Source of the DNA: Xylaria sp. FL1777
Lineage: Eukaryota; Ascomycota; Sordariomycetes; Xylariales; Xylariaceae
Length of the DNA: 64,000 nt
Assembly: GCA_022578965.1 (NCBI GenBank)
Contig: MU400632.1
Coordinates: 55,238 to 119,237, forward strand
Reading direction: 5' to 3'
Below, in pieces: positions 12,330 through 27,441 of the stretch. Within the stretch, counting starts at the first letter, position 1; the number at the start of each line of letters is the position of its first letter. The position numbers and the translations under genes are program-made. The notes under the pieces are model-generated. The model saw only the letters and a program-made list of their open reading frames with translations. It ran no database searches and was not told the origin of the DNA.

Positions 12330-15300
12330 CAGTTAAAATATTAGCAATAAAACTAACTTATAATTATTTTAGCAGTCTTTAGATGTTTTTTAAGTTTTTA
12401 AGTATTATTAACATATAAGTATTTTTTTTATTTAATAAAATATTCTAGATTATTATTGTTTTAACAAGAATTTAGTATACTTTTAACTTTATAAATGTTT
12501 TAATTTGTTTTTATTTTTAGTTATGTTTTAATAAGTATTTTAATAAATGTTAGTTTTAATAAAAAAATGTAAAAAATAAAGTAGATTTATATATTTTTTA
12601 ATAATAATAGTTTATAGTTAGTAAGTAAAATAACTTTTTTAATTTTAAAGAAGCTAAGCTTTTTAAATTTTAATTTATTGCTTAGTTATTTTGTTTTAAT
12701 TTAAAAAATATTAATGTTTGCATTTTGTTTTTATTATAATAAATAAACTTTGTTTTTTTTTTAAAGGTTAGTTTTTTAGTTTGTTTTTTGTTATAATATA
12801 TTAATATCCGTTATTATAAAAATTAAAGGCATAGTTGCAGTTTAGCTTGTAGCATTTTAATTTTTATTGCAATAGTTTTTGCTTAAAATGCTATAGTTAA
12901 AATAGCAAGTACTTTTAGTAATGTTTTTTTTTGTTTTTTAATAATTGCTTGCTGTTTATAAATAGCTTTATGCGGAAATATATTTATATTTTTGTTTGTT
13001 AATATATTATATAAAATCTATGCTATTAGTAATAGTTTTACTTAATTGTTTTATTAATAGTTAACATAACTTTATAAATATTGTTTTAGTATTTAGTTTA
13101 GTTTTTTTGTTTGTTTATTTGTTTATAAGTAGTAAGCAGTTAAAAACTTTAGTTTAATACTAATAAGTTTAAAAAAACTAGTTTTAAACTTAAAAGTAAA
13201 TAATTTATTTTAGTTTAAAATAATTTTTTTTAATAGTTTATGCTTATTTAAATATTAGCATATAAAGGCATATGCAAGTTATTTAGCTGTTACATTTTTT
13301 TTAAACAGTAAAAAATAAGCATATTTAGTAAGTTTATTAATAATAACCTATATTTTATTGTATTATACTTTTATAACTAAATTAATTAATAAAAGTAATG
13401 CTATAATAAAATTTTAAGCAATAGTATGCTATGCTTATTTAAGTATTTATATAAGTTATAATAGTTTATAAAGCTTATATTAAGCTACTTTAGCTTTGTT
13501 ATAAATATTGCACTTTTTTATAATAAATTTAACTATATTTTATAGTTTTAAAAAATTGTACTTTTTTTATAATTGTTAAACTATTTTTATTATTTCTTAA
13601 TGTTTATATAATAAGTATTTATAAAATTTCTTAATAAACTTGTTTTATAAAAATTTTAGTAAATAAACCTTATGTTTATATATTAGCTTGTTATTTTTTA
13701 ATTTTTTATGTTTTTGTAGTTATATTAACTTTTTTAAGTTATAAGCTTATTATAGCTATATATTTATAAAGTCTTTAAATATAACTTTGATTTTTAAGCT
13801 TTTATTTTTTTAAAGATATAATACTTAAATGTTTTTTTTTAGAACTTTAAATCCTTTTTGACTTTATTAACTAAGTATGTTTGCTTAAATGTTTTCTTTT
13901 TTTTTAATGTAACATATTTTAAAGTTAAACTTAAAAAAAAAAACCATTTAATTTTTATGTTGTTTAGTAATTTTTTATATAGTTATAAATTTTGTTAAGT
14001 TTTAATAATTTAAATAAATTTTAATTAGCTTTATAGTTTTTATAAAAAACAGTTTTTACTTTTTAAGTGCTATAATAATTGCAAGCAGTTTTTTGTTATA
14101 TATAAGGTATTATAATACTACGTTTTATAGTGCTTTAAAATAATAAGCTACTAAGTGCTATTTTTTATTGTTTTTTAGTTGTTTTAAAACTTCTATAATT
14201 ATACTATTTAAAGCATTTATTTTTAGCTTTTTCTTTTTTTGTGGATTAAGTAGTTTAACTATAAAGTTAAAAGTAATTTTTAGTTTTAGTTCTTTAAAAG
14301 CTTTTTAAGCTTCCTTTAAAATTAAAAAAGATTTTTTTTTGTATTTCTTTTTTATATATTTTATAAAATAAAATGCTATTTTTTTAAAGTTTTAAATTAA
14401 CATTTAAACATAGTTTAAAAATCCTAATGCTTATTATATATTTATAATAATAACTAAATTAAATATTTTTTAGTTTTGTATTATGTTAATTTTTAACTAT
14501 TAAATTTATATTTGTTTTAAAATAATTATAAATTTTAAAAAGTTAATTTTTTATATATACTATATATACTTTTTTGTATTAAGTTGTAATTTTGCTTGTT
14601 TAAGTGTTTTTAATACTTAAGTTATATGTTTTTTATGTTTTTTTAGTGTTTTAAAGTAAATTAAAATATTATTTAAGTAAATAAATATAAACTTGTTTAA
14701 AAACTTTTATAAAATCGTTATTATTATATATTAAAAACTAGCTAATATGTTTTATAGTTTTTATAGCATAACTATGTATTTATATAGTTTATATATTGTT
14801 TATATAGCAGTTTTTTATTTTTTTTTTTTAGCTATTTTAATAATATAATATTTATTTAAAATATTAACTGCTATAAACTATTTTGCTTAGCTAATGTTTT
14901 TTTTTATAATTATTAGCAAAATAAAGAAATATTTATTTGCAATAGTAATTATGTTTAATAGTTAGTAATTAATTACTACTTATTATATTAGTTTTTTTTT
15001 TTTATTAATTAGTTATTTTTTATTTTTTATTTTAAGTATTAGTACTATAAAGTATTTAATAAATAACTAAAATTTTTTTAGAAATTCTTTTGCTAAGTTC
15101 TTTTAAATATATTTTTATAAAGCGTTTGTTTTGTTTAAGCTTATATAATATATTTAATAAAGCTTTAATTAACATTTTTCCTTAATAAAGATATAGTAAT
15201 TTTATAAGCTATATTTAAAAAGTTCTTTTTTTTTTTTTTTTTTAAATAGTTTGTAGAATTTATAATATACCTTTAGTATTCCGTTTAGGATTTTTTTTGC

Positions 15301-15430
15301 GATTTTTCTAATTTTTTTGCTTTATTTTTTACTTTTTTAATTAATAGTTTTTGCTTTTTATTAAATTAAAAAGTTGCTAGTTTTTAGCTATAATATTTTT
15401 AAAATAATATTATAATTAAATATATTAGCA
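12330..15430 (-). pseudogene. RIP-destroyed pol of element II
   Basis: The reverse complement of the element I pol region, with the same domain order. The chromodomain remnant lies near 12340-12500, the RT active-site remnant YLNN near 14665-14695, and the protease end near 15390-15425. Stops occur in all frames. Confidence 0.8.
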
Positions 15431-18209
15431 ATATTTAATATAATTTGTTTTTTGTGTTTTTGTATAAATATATCGAAAAGTTTGGTTTTTTTAAGTATAT
15501 AACTATTATTATAGCTAAAAGTACTTCTATTAAATCTTTTAATCTTTTAAGATTTTTACTTATATTTTTAAAGAATTTTATTTTGTTTTGCTACTTTAAG
15601 TAAAATTATATTAGCTTATATTTTTAAGTTAATTAAAGTGTTATATTTTTTTTCTTAATATATAAGTTTAACTTTAAATTAGTTTTTTTAGTTATTATAT
15701 TAAACTTTATATAAAGCTTTAGTTTTTTTAATTATTTGCTGTTTTTTTAGTAAGTGCTTATTTTGTTTTTTAATTTTTTTTTATTAAATGTTTAAATGCT
15801 TGTTTTATTTTATATTTTAAATATTATTGCGCTTTGTTTTGTTTTTGCTTTTAATTAAGCTTTAAATTGCAGTTTTTAAGCTTTTTTGCTTTTAGTAACT
15901 ATTTTTTAATATAATTATGCTTTAATTAGCTAATAATATTTATAGCAGTTATTTTTATATTTTTTTGGAATAATATTATAAATATAGTTAAAATTTTTTT
16001 TAAATGTTGCAAATTTTTATAAATCTTTATAATAAACTATAGTTATAATTAATTACTTTAATTTATAAAAGTTTTATATTTTTATTTTTATAATTTGTTT
16101 AAAAAACTAATTATTTTTTAGTTTATTTAATAAATATTAGTAGTAATAATATATTATATAGCAATTTTATAATATTTTATTATGTTTTAGATTTTTTAAA
16201 CATAAAATATTATTATTATTTTTTATTATAGTTTTGTTATAATAATAACTTTTAGCAATTAGTTAAATTGCTAGTTTTAGTTTTTAAAACATATTTGTTT
16301 TTGCATTAACTATTAGTGCTTTTTTATTTTGTTATATTTAAAGTAATCTAAACTATAAAAATACTTTATTTATTTTTATTAGTTCTTTTTTTATAGTATT
16401 TTTTATAGTTTTTAATTTTATTTGTTTTTGCTTTAAAGTTTTATAAGTTTTATTTTTTTAGGTTTATTTAGCAACTAAATATTTTAATAATTTATAATTA
16501 GTTTAATAATTATATTATTTATAGTTATAGTTTTGTTTTTTTAAACATAACTTTTTTTTAAGCTATATTTTAAGCTTTAATAATTTAAAGTTTTTATAGT
16601 TTTATAAGTTTGCTAACTATATTAACTTATTATTTTTTATTGTTTATTACTTTTAATTAAACTATTTTTTTAAGTTATATATTAAATAACTTTAATTATT
16701 TATATAGCAAATATATTTTTTTGTAATTTGTTTTAATAACTACAAAGCTTTTAAATAATATTTATATGTTTGTTTATTTTAACCTATATAAATAAAGCAT
16801 TTAAATTTGTTTAATATAGCATTTTTGTTTTAACTTAAAATAGCAACTTTATATTTTTGCTTTAAAAACGTATTTTTTAAATTGCTTTGTTGTTTTTTGT
16901 TGTTTTAGATTTTTATAACTTATACTTTTTTTTTAAGTTAAAAAATCTTTTTTTTTTTATAGCTTTTTTTTTTGTTTTTTTTCTTAAATTAGCATTATTT
17001 TTAAAAGTGTTTTTTTTTTTTACAGTTATAACATTTAACTTTAAATATATTTTAAAATTATTATTTTTAAATTTTACTAATTTGCTTAGATTTTTATTTA
17101 ATACTTTTTTAAGTATTCTTTTTTTTATTTTTTTTAGTTTTTTTAGTTTTAAAGTACTAGTTAAATAATTATTAATTAATTATAATAGCTATATTAATAT
17201 ACGTATTAATTTTTGCTAGTTTATTTATTTTATATAATTTGTTTTAAACTTAAGTTTTAAGTTTATTATAAAATAAATAAAATAATATAAGCTTAAGCAA
17301 TCTTAAGATTATTGCTAATCGTTTAAATTTTATAGCATAATTTATTACTACTTTTATTTGTTTTAAGCAATAAAGTGCTTTTTTTATGTGTTTTGCTTTT
17401 TAAAAGTTTTTAAACAGTACTTTTATTTGATTTTTAAACTTAACGTAATTTTTAAAAATCTTTTTTGTTTTTAGCTTAAAGTTAGTTAACTTATTAGCTT
17501 TTAAAAAATTCTTTAAAATAAGTTAAAACTATTTTAGTACTTTTTTTAACAAAAATTATAAAGTAATTATTATTTTTTAGTTCTTTTTTATAATAATAAT
17601 AAAGTGCTATTTTAAATAAAGTTTAATATAAATTAAAAAGATTTTTATATTTGTAAATTTATTATAAAGCTTTAAAGCAGTAAGTTTAAAACTTTTAATG
17701 TTTAGCATTTTTAATATTATAAATAATCCTAATAATAAAAATAGTAATAGCAGTAAAAAGTTAGGTTTTTTATTTTAAGTTATTACTTTAAGTATAATAA
17801 TAATAAAAATAAGCGTTAAGTTTATTAGTAGTAGTATTAACATTAGTTATAATATAATTACTTGTTTAAAGCTTTAATTTATTATTATAATAATAGTTAT
17901 TATTGCTATTTTAATTACTATAGCTAATGTTTATGCTAGTTTAAAGGTTATAACGCTTAATATTTAAGCTGTTCTTTAAGTTAAAGCAACTAGTTTGCTT
18001 TATAGCACTAGTATTAACGTTGGTTTTTTTTTATTATTGCTGCTTAACTTTTTTTTTTTTGCTACTGCTTTTTTTCTAATAAAAATAGTTAGTAAAAGTG
18101 CTAAAGTTTATTATTTTAATACGTTACTAATTTTAAAAGTCTTTAAAATCTTTAAACTTAATTTTTAACTTTTTGTTTTTAGTAGCATAACTTAGATCTA
18201 GTTTATTAG

Positions 18210-18703
18210 TGTTATAAAATTAGCACAAAGGTGGCCTTTAAAGCAGCTTAATGCTTTTATATATACTTTGCACTTTTTTTTTTGCTAGCTAAAGCTAAAG
18301 TTATATAATAACTTATTTAGCTTACTAAGCTTATAGTAATCTAAGGCTTATTAAGCTTATAATAATTTAAAGCTTACTAAGCTTACAATAATTTAATGCT
18401 TACTAAACTTGCAATAATTTAAAAAAAGTTATTACTTTTTTTACTTTTTTTTTGTTTATATAATTATATACTTTTTATATTTAGTTATTTATTTAATTTT
18501 AGTTTTTTAGCTATTAATTTTTTATAACTATTAAGCATTAATATATTTATTACTTTTAATTTTTTAAGACTTTTATTAATGTATAATAATAAAAGTACCC
18601 CAAAAACCTTCTTAACGAACTACTATTAAGAATTTTATTATTACTTGCAAATTAAAACTTTAAAAGCAAACCTGTTATATTAATATATAATAAATTTATT
18701 ATA
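18210..18703 (+). repeat. LTR (5') of element III
   Basis: A 494-bp LTR beginning TGTTATAAAA. It matches the LTR at 4501-4994 with differences mostly C/T and G/A. Confidence 0.92.
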
Positions 18704-21659
18704 CTTTAATAGCTCCTTAATTAATAAAACTTAATATATAAAAACAAATATTAATATAAAAAGTTAAATAATAAACAATTTATAAAATAAACTTTTAAAA
18801 GTATACTAAAAAGATATTTAAAAAATAAAAATGCTAAATAGTATTATATAAGTAAACCTTATTTAATAATTAATAAACTAGATTTAAGTTATGTTACTAA
18901 AAACAAAAAGTTAAAAATTAAATTTAAAAATTTTAAAAACTTTTAGAACTAGCAACGTACTAAAACAACAAACCTTAGTACTTTTATTAGCTATTTTTAT
19001 TAAAAAAAAAGCAGTAGTAAAAAAAAAAAAGTTAAGTAGCAGTAGTAAAAAAGAACTAATATTAATGCTAGCGCTATAAAGCAAACTAGTTGTTTTAACT
19101 TAAAGAACAGCTTAAATATTAAGCGTTATAACTTTTAAACTAATATAAATACTAGCTATAATAATTAAGGCAGCAATAATAACTGTTATTATAACAATAA
19201 ATTAAAGCTTTAAATAAGTAATTATATTATAATTAACGTTAATACTACTATTAGTAAACTTAATGCTTACTTTTATTACTATTATACTTAAAGTAATAAC
19301 TTAAAATAAAAAACTTAACTTTTTATTATTACTACTGTTTTTATTATTAAGATTATTTATAATGTTAAAAATATTAAACATTAAAAGTTTTAAACTTACT
19401 GCTTTAAAGCTTTATAATAAATTTATAAATATAAAAGCTTTTTTAATTTACGCTAAACTTTATTTAAAATAACACTTTATTATTATTATAAAAAAAAACT
19501 AAAAAGTAATAATTATTTTATAATTTTTATTAAAAAAAGTATTAAAATAGTTTTAATTTATTTTAAAAGATTTTTTAAAAACTAATAAGTTAACTAACTT
19601 TAAGCTAAAAATAAAAAAGATTTTTAAAAATTATATTAAGTTTAAAAATTAAATAAAAGCACTATTTAAAAACTTTTAAAAAGCAAAACATATAAAAAAA
19701 GCATTTTACTGCTTAAAATAAACAAAAGTAGTAATAAATTATGTTATAAAATTTAAACAATTAGCAGCAATTTTAAAATTGCTTAAGCTTATATTATTTT
19801 ATTTATTTTATAATAAACTTAAAACTTAAGTTTAAAACAAACTATACAAAATAAATAAACTAGCAAAAATTAATATATATATTAATATAGCTATTATAAT
19901 TAATTAATAATTATTTAATTAGTACTTTAAAACTAAAAAAACTAAAAAAAACAAAAAAAAGAATACTTAAAAAAGTATTAAACAAAAATCCAAGCAAATT
20001 AATAAAGTTTAAAAATAATAATTCTAAAATATGTTTAAAGTTAAATGTTATAACTATAAAAAGAAAAAATACTTTTAAAAATAATGCTGATTTAAAAAAA
20101 AAAACAGAAAAAAAAGCTATAAAAAAGAAAAGATTTTTTAACTTAAAAAAAAAGTACAAGTTATAAAAGTTTAAAACAACAAAAAACAACAAAGCGATTT
20201 AAAAAATATGTTTTTAAAGCAAAAATATAAAGTTGCTATTTTAAGTTAAAATAAAAGTGTTATACTAAACAAATTTAAATGCTTTATTTATATAAGTTAA
20301 AATAAACAAGCATATAAATATTATTTAAAAGCTTTGCAGTTATTAAAACAAATTATAAAAAAATATATTTATTATATAAACAATTAAAATTATTTAATAT
20401 ATAACTTAAAAAAATAGTTTAACTAAAAGTAATAAACAATAAAAAATAATAAGTTAATATAGTTAGCAAACTTATAAAACTATAAAAACTTTAAACTACT
20501 AAAGCTTAAAATATAGCTTAAAAAAAAGTTATATTTAAAAAAATAAAACTATAACTATAAATAGTATAATTATTAAATTAATTATAAATTACTAAAATAC
20601 TTAATTGCTAAATAAACTTAAAAAAATAAAACTTATAAAACTTTAAAGCAAAAATAAATAAAATTAAAAGCTATAAAAAACACTACAAAAAAAAAACTAA
20701 TAAAAATAAATAAAGTATTTTTATAGCTTAAACTGCTTTAAATATAACAAAACAAAAAAGCATTAATAGTTAACGCAAAAATAAATACGTTTTAAAAACT
20801 AAAACTAGCAATTTAATTAATTGCTAAAAGTTATTACTATAATAAAACTATAATAAAAAATAATAATAATATTTTACGCTTAAAAAATCTAAAATATAAC
20901 AAAATATTATAAAATTATTATATAATATATTATTATTACTAATATTTATTAAACAAACTAAAAAATAATTAGTTTTTTAAACAAATTACAAAAACAGAAA
21001 TATAAAACTTTTATAAATTAAAGTAATTAGTTATAACTATAGTTTATTACAAAAATTTATAAAGATTTATAATATTTAAAGAAAATTTTAACTGCACTTA
21101 TAATATTATTTTAAAAAAATATAAAAACGATTGCTATAAATATTACTAGCTAATTAAAGCATAATTATACTAAAAAATAATTGCTAAAAGCAAAAAAGCT
21201 TAAAAACTGCAATTTAAAGCTTAACTAAAAGCAAAAATAAAATAAAGCGTAATAATATCTAAAGTGCAAAATAAAATAAGCATTTAAACATTTAATAAAA
21301 AAGAATTAAAAAACAAAATAAATATTTGCTAAAAAAGCAGCAAATAGCTAAAAAAACTAAAGCTTTACATATAGTTTAATGCAATAATTAAAAAAACTAA
21401 TTTAAAATTAAACTTATATATTAAAAAAAAAAGTATAATATTTTAATTAACTTAAAAATATAAGCTAATATAATTTTATTTAAAGTAGCAAAACAAAATA
21501 AAATTTCTTAAAAATATAAGCAAAAATTCTAAAGAATTAAAAAATTTAATAAAAGCATTTTTAGCTATAATAATAGTTATATACTTAAAAAAATTAAACT
21601 TTTTAATATATTTATATAAAAATATAAAAAACAAATTATATTAAATATTGCTAATATAT

Positions 21660-24600
21660 TTAATTATAACATTATTTTAGAAATATTATAGCTAAAAACT
21701 AGCAACTTTTTAATTTAATAAAAAGCAAAGATTATTAATTAAAAAAATAAAAAACAAAGCAAAAAAATTAGAAAAATCGCAAAAAAAATTCTAAACAAAA
21801 TACTAAAAATATATTATAGATTTTATAAATTATTTAAAGAAAAAAAAAAAAAAGAACTTTTTAAATATAGCTTATAAAATTACTACATTTTTATTAAAAA
21901 AAAATATTAACTAAAGCTTTATTAAGTATATTATATAAGCTTAAATAAAACAAACGCTTTATAAAAATATATTTAAAAAAACCTAGCAAAAAAATTCCTA
22001 AAAAAATCTTAGTTATTTGCTAAATATTTTATAGTACTAATACTTAAAATAAAAAATAAAAAACAACTAATTAATAAAAAAAAAAAACTAATATAACAAA
22101 TAGTAATTAACTATTAATTATTAAATATAATTATTATTATAAATAAATATCTTTTTACTTTGCTAGTAATTATAAAAAAAAACATTAGTTAAGCAAAATA
22201 GTTTATAGTAGTTAATATTTTAAATAAATATTATGCTATTAAAATAGCTAAAGAAAAAAAATAAAAAACTGCTATATAAACAGTATATAAATTATATAAA
22301 TATATAGTTATGCTATAAAAACTATAAAACATACTAGCTAGCTTTTAATATATAATAATAACAATTTTATAAAAGTTTTTAAATAAGTTTATGTTTATTT
22401 ATTTAAATAATATTTTAATTTATTTTAAAACATTAAAAAAACATAAAAAATATATAACTTAAGTATTAAAAACACTTAAATAAACAGAATTATAACTTAA
22501 TATAAAAAAATATATATAACATATATAAAAAATTAACTTTTTAAGATTTATAATTACTTTAAAACAAATATAAATTTAATAATTAAAAATTAATATAGTA
22601 TAAAACTAGAAAATATTTAATTTAGCTATTATTATAAATATATAACAAGCATTAAGATTTTTGAACTATGTTTAAATGTTAATTTAAAACTTTAAAAAAA
22701 TAGCATTTTATTTTATAAAGTATACAAAGAAAAAATACAAAAAAAAATCCTTTTTAATTTTAAAGAAAGCTTAAAAAGCTTTTAAAAAATTAAAACTAAA
22801 AGTTATTTTTAATTTTGTAGTTAAACTACCTAATTTATAAAAAAAAAAAAAGCTAAAAATAAATGCTTTAAATAATATAATTATAAAAGTTTTAAAACAA
22901 CTAAAAAACAATAAAAAATAGTACTTAGTAGCTTATTACTTTAAAGCATTATAAAACGTAGCATTATAATACCTTATATATAACAAAGAACTGCTTATAA
23001 TTATTATAGCACTTAAAAAGTAAAAACTATTTTTTATAAAAACTATAAAGCTAATTAAAATTTATTTAAATTATTAAAACTTAACAAAATTTATAATTAC
23101 ATAAAAGATTACTAAATAACATAAAAATTAAATGGTTTTTTTTTTTAAGTTTAACTTTAAAATATGTTATATTAAAAGAAAAAAAAACATTTAAGCAAAT
23201 ATACTTAGTTAACAAAGTTAAAAAAAATTTAAAGTTTTAAAAAAAAACATTTAAATATTATATTTTTAAAAAAATAAAAGCTTAAAAATCAAAGTTATAT
23301 TTAAAGATTTTATAAATATATAACTATAATAAGCTTATAATTTAAAAAAGTTAGTATAATTACAAAAATACAAAAAATTAAAAAATAATAAGCTAATATA
23401 TAAACATAAGGTTTACTTACTAAAATTCTTATAAAACAAGTTTATTAAGAAATTTTATAAATACTTATTATATAAACATTAAAAAGTAATAAAAACAGTT
23501 TAATAATTATAAAAAAAATACAATTTTTTAGAACTATAAAACATAGTTAAATTTATTATAAAAAGGTACAATATTTATAATAAAGCTAAAGTAGCTTAAT
23601 ATAAGCTTTATAAACTGCTATAACTTATATAAATACTTAAATAAGCATAGCATACTATTGCTTAAGATTTTATTATAACATTACTTTTATTAATTAATCT
23701 AGTTATAAAAGTATAATATAATAAAATATAAGTTATTATTAATAAACTTATTAAGTATGCTTACTTTTTACTGTTTAAAAAAAATGCAATAGCTAAACAA
23801 TTTATATATGCTTTTATATGCTAATATTTAAATAAGCATAAACTACTAAAAAAGATTATTTTAAACTAAAATAAATTGTTTACTTTTAAGTTTAAAACTA
23901 GTTTTTTTAAACTTATTAGTATTAAACTAAAGTTTTTAACTATTTATTATTTATAAATAAATAAACAAACAAAAAAACTAAACTAAATATTAAAACAATA
24001 TTTATAAAGTTATATTAACTATTAATAAAATAATTAAGTAAAACTATTATTAATAGCATAAATTTTATATAATATATTAACAAATAAAAATATAAACATA
24101 CTTTTATATAAAGCTGTTTATAAATAGCAAGCAACTATTAAAAAACAAAAAAAAACATTATTAAAAACATTTGTTATTTTAATTATAATACTTTAAATAA
24201 AAACTATTGCAACAAAAATTAAAATGTTATAAGCTAAACTATAACTATGCTTTTAATTTTTATAACAATAAATATTAATATATTATAACAAAAAACAAAC
24301 TAAAAAACTAACTTTTAAAAAAGAAAACAAAGTTTATTTATTACAATAAAAATAAAATGCAAACATTAATATTCCTTAAATTAAAACAAAATAACTAAGC
24401 AATAAATTAAAATTTAAAAAGCTTAGCTTTTTTAAAATTAAAAAAGTTATTTTATTTACTAATTATAAACTGTTATTATTAAAGAATATGCAAATTTACC
24501 TTATTTTTTACATTTTTTTACTAAAATTAACACTTATTAAAACACTTATTAAAATATAACTAAAAATAAAAATAAATTAAAACGTTTATAAAGTTAAAAA

Positions 24601-24755
24601 TATATTAGATTTTTATTAAAACAATAATAATTTAAAGTATTTTGTTAAATGAAAAAAATATTTATATGCTAACAATATTTAAAAACTTAAAAAATATTTA
24701 AAAACTGCTAAAATAGTTATAAGTTAGTTTTACTGCTAATATTTTAACTGCTTAA
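21660..24755 (+). pseudogene. RIP-destroyed pol of element III
   Basis: Collinear with the element I pol. The protease end is near 21660-21700, the RT active-site remnant (LNN in place of LDD) is near 22400, and the chromodomain remnant is near 24600-24750. All frames are broken. Confidence 0.8.
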
Positions 24756-25417
24756 AACTAAGAAAAAAAAGTTAACTTTAAAGCAAACGCTTAAAAAATT
24801 TTAATTAAACTTAAATAAAATAGCTTGCGTTACTTTAGCTTGCTTTTTTTGTTGTTTTTGCTTTTTTGCTAGCGCTTTTTGTTTTTTTTTAATGCGCTTT
24901 ATTTTATTTAGTTTATTTAAGAACTAAAGCTTTTATTAAACTATTTTAATACTTTTTGCTTTTAAAAAACGTTTTTGTATATAAAGCTAAGCTAACTTGC
25001 TTAAAATAAAGTTAAAGCTATTTTAAGCTTGTTTTAGTTTTTTTTGAACTAAAAGTAGCTGTTATTTTATTTGCTTTTTTTTTTTTTTAAAACAATAATG
25101 TTTAAAAACTATATTATTAATTAAGTTAATTAGGACTTTCGATTTATTGCAGAAGTAATTAGCGCGTATACATTTAAAACAACAAAACATATTATTTGTT
25201 ATTTTGTACGTTAGTAATTAATTAAAGCAATAAAAACAAAGCATAACTTTATAGCTAGTAAAATTAATAAAAAAAGCAAAAACGAGTTTTTGCTTTATTT
25301 TAAATAAACGGTTAGTTTTTTTAATGCGCTTTAATATTATAATATATAAAAGAGAAAAAAAGGGAGAATACTTATAAAAAAATTGTTAAAATAATAATTT
25401 TAAAAAAAAGAAAATAA

Positions 25418-25911
25418 TGTTATAAAATTAGTATAAAAGTAGCCTTTAAAGCAGCTTAATGCTTTTATATATATTTTGCATTTTTTTTTTTGCTAGCTAA
25501 AGCTAAAATTACATAATAACTTATTTAGCTTACTAAGCTTATAGTAATTTAAGGCTTACTAAGCTTATAGTAATTTAAGGCTTACTAAGCTTATAGTAAT
25601 TTAATGCTTACTAAATTTGCAGTAATTTAAAAAGAGTTATTATTTTTTTTATTTTTTTTTTGTTTATATAATTATATATTTTTTGTATTTAGTTATTTAC
25701 TTAGTTTTAGTTTTTTAGCTATTAATTTTTTATAACTGCTAAGCACTAATACATTTATTACTTTTAATTTTTTAAGACCTTTATTAATGTATAGTAGTAG
25801 AAGTACTTTAAAAACTTTCTTAATAAACTACTATTAAGGATTTTATTATTACTTGCAAATTAAGACCCTAAGAGTGAACCTATTATATTAATGTATAACA
25901 GGTTTGTTATA
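25418..25911 (+). repeat. LTR (3') of element III
   Basis: A 494-bp LTR starting TGTTATAAAA and ending in TTATA, followed by the target duplication attag and then the 5' internal end of element II in reverse. Confidence 0.92.
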
Positions 25912-26082
25912 ATTAGTTATTAAATAAAGTTTACTTATATAATGCTATTTAGCATTTTTGTTCTTTAAATATTTCTTTAGTATACTTTTAAAAGTCTATT
26001 TTGTAAATTGTTTGTTATTTAACTTTTTATACTAATATTTATTCTTATATATTAAGTTCTATTAATTAAAGAGCTATTAAAA

Positions 26083-26576
26083 TATAACGGACTTATTATA
26101 TATTAATATAATAAGTTTGCTTTTGGAGTTTTGATTTATAAGTAATAATAGAATCTTTAACAATAATTTATTAAAAAAGTTTTTAGGGTACTTTTACTAT
26201 TATGCATTAATAAAAGTCTTAAGGAATTAAAAGTAATAAGTATATTAATGCTTAGCAGTTATAAAAAATTAATAGCTAAAAAACTAGAACTAAATAAGTA
26301 ATTAAATATAAGAAATACATAATTATATAAATAAAAAAAAAGTAAGAAAAGTAATAACTCTTTTTAAATTATTGCAAGTTTAGTAAGCATTAAATTACTA
26401 TAAGCTTAATAAACCTTAAATTACTGTAAGCCTAGTAAGCCTTAGATCACTATAAGCTTAATAAACTAAATAAGTTGTTATATGACCTCGGCTTTAGCTA
26501 GCAAAAAAAGAAATACAAAGTATATATAAAGGCATTAAGCTACTCTAAAGACCACCTTTGTGCTAATTTTGTAATA
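26083..26576 (-). repeat. LTR (5') of element II
   Basis: A 494-bp reverse-oriented LTR and the outer right edge of element II, followed by the target duplication gctat at 26577-26581. It lies about 22 kb from its partner LTR at 3461-3954 because of two nested insertions. Confidence 0.9.
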
Positions 26577-26946
26577 GCTATATATTATGCTTTATTTTTA
26601 TAATTAATATAATGCTAGCTTAAATGCTAAAAATTATAAAATATAGCAATTAATATAGCTATAATTTTAAAAAATAGTAAATTTATAGCTATTAGCTAGC
26701 TTAACTAAAAAAAAATTATAATAATTATTATAACTATTTTTTAGCTTTTATTTTTTATTAAAGTTTTTTTAGCTTTTGTTTATTTTAATTAATAAAGTAA
26801 AGCTATTTTAAACAATATTAAAAATTTTAATAAGTTTTTTATTAATTATATTATTTTTAAAACAATTAATAAAGTATTGTTTTATTTTATTAATATTATT
26901 TTTATTTTTAGCGTTATTTGTAATAAAAACACGCTTAAAATTACTA
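26577..26946 (-). mobile_element. Island of outer element between elements II and IV
   Basis: These 370 bp start with the duplicated gctat of element II and end with the tacta target of element IV. When II and IV are removed the fragment joins 3460 to 34655. It is A+T-rich with no recognisable motif of its own. By position it should fall in the gag-protease part of the outer element. Confidence 0.65.
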
Positions 26947-27441
26947 TGTTATAAAATTAGCACAGGGGTAGCTTTTAAAGCAGCTTAATGCCTTTATACA
27001 TACTTTGCACCTTTTTTTTTGCTAGCTAAAGCTAAGGTTATATAATAACTTATTTAGCTTATTAAGCTTACAGTAATTTAAAGCTTACTAAGCTTACAGT
27101 AATTTAAAGCTTATTAAGCTTATAGTAATTTAGTGCTTATTAAACTTATAGTAATTTAAAAAAAGTTACTACTTTTTTTACTTTTTTTTTGTTTATATAA
27201 TTATGCACTTTTTATATTTAGTTATTTACTTAGTTTTAGTTTTTTAGCTATTAATTTTTTTATAACTACTAAGCATTAATATATTTATTAGTTTTAATTC
27301 TTTAAGACTTTTATTAATATATAGTAGTAAAAGTACTTTAAAAACTTCTTTAATAAATTATTACTAAAGATTTTATTATTACTTACAAATTAAAACCTTA
27401 AAAGCAAACCTGTTATATTAATATATAATAAGTTTGTTATA
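26947..27441 (+). repeat. LTR (5') of element IV
   Basis: A 495-bp LTR beginning TGTTATAAAA. It carries the extra T also found in the partner LTR at 34155-34649. Confidence 0.92.

Larger units (their letters stand above)
18210..25911 (+). mobile_element. Element III: Ty3/Gypsy chromovirus, inserted in element II
   Basis: A complete 7,702-bp element with LTRs at 18210-18703 and 25418-25911. It is flanked by a perfect 5-bp target duplication, attag (18205-18209 and 25912-25916). The interior of element II stops at 18209 and resumes in register after 25916, which shows a clean insertion. It is collinear with element I at a shift of about 13,709 bp and differs from it almost only by transitions. 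It carries the same pol remnants and is non-coding. Confidence 0.93.
3461..26576 (-). mobile_element. Element II: Ty3/Gypsy chromovirus, minus strand, interrupted by elements I and III
   Basis: The element is bounded by reverse-oriented LTRs at 3461-3954 and 26083-26576 and flanked by the 5-bp target duplication gctat (3456-3460 and 26577-26581). Its own DNA is 3461-4500, 12208-18209 and 25917-26576, allowing for one TSD copy at each nested insertion. Span 23,116 bp minus two inserts of 7,702 bp with their 5-bp duplications gives 7,702 bp, exactly the length of elements I and III. Internal sequence is the reverse complement of element I throughout. It is heavily RIP-mutated and non-coding. 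It must be older in this locus than I and III, which sit inside it. Confidence 0.92.
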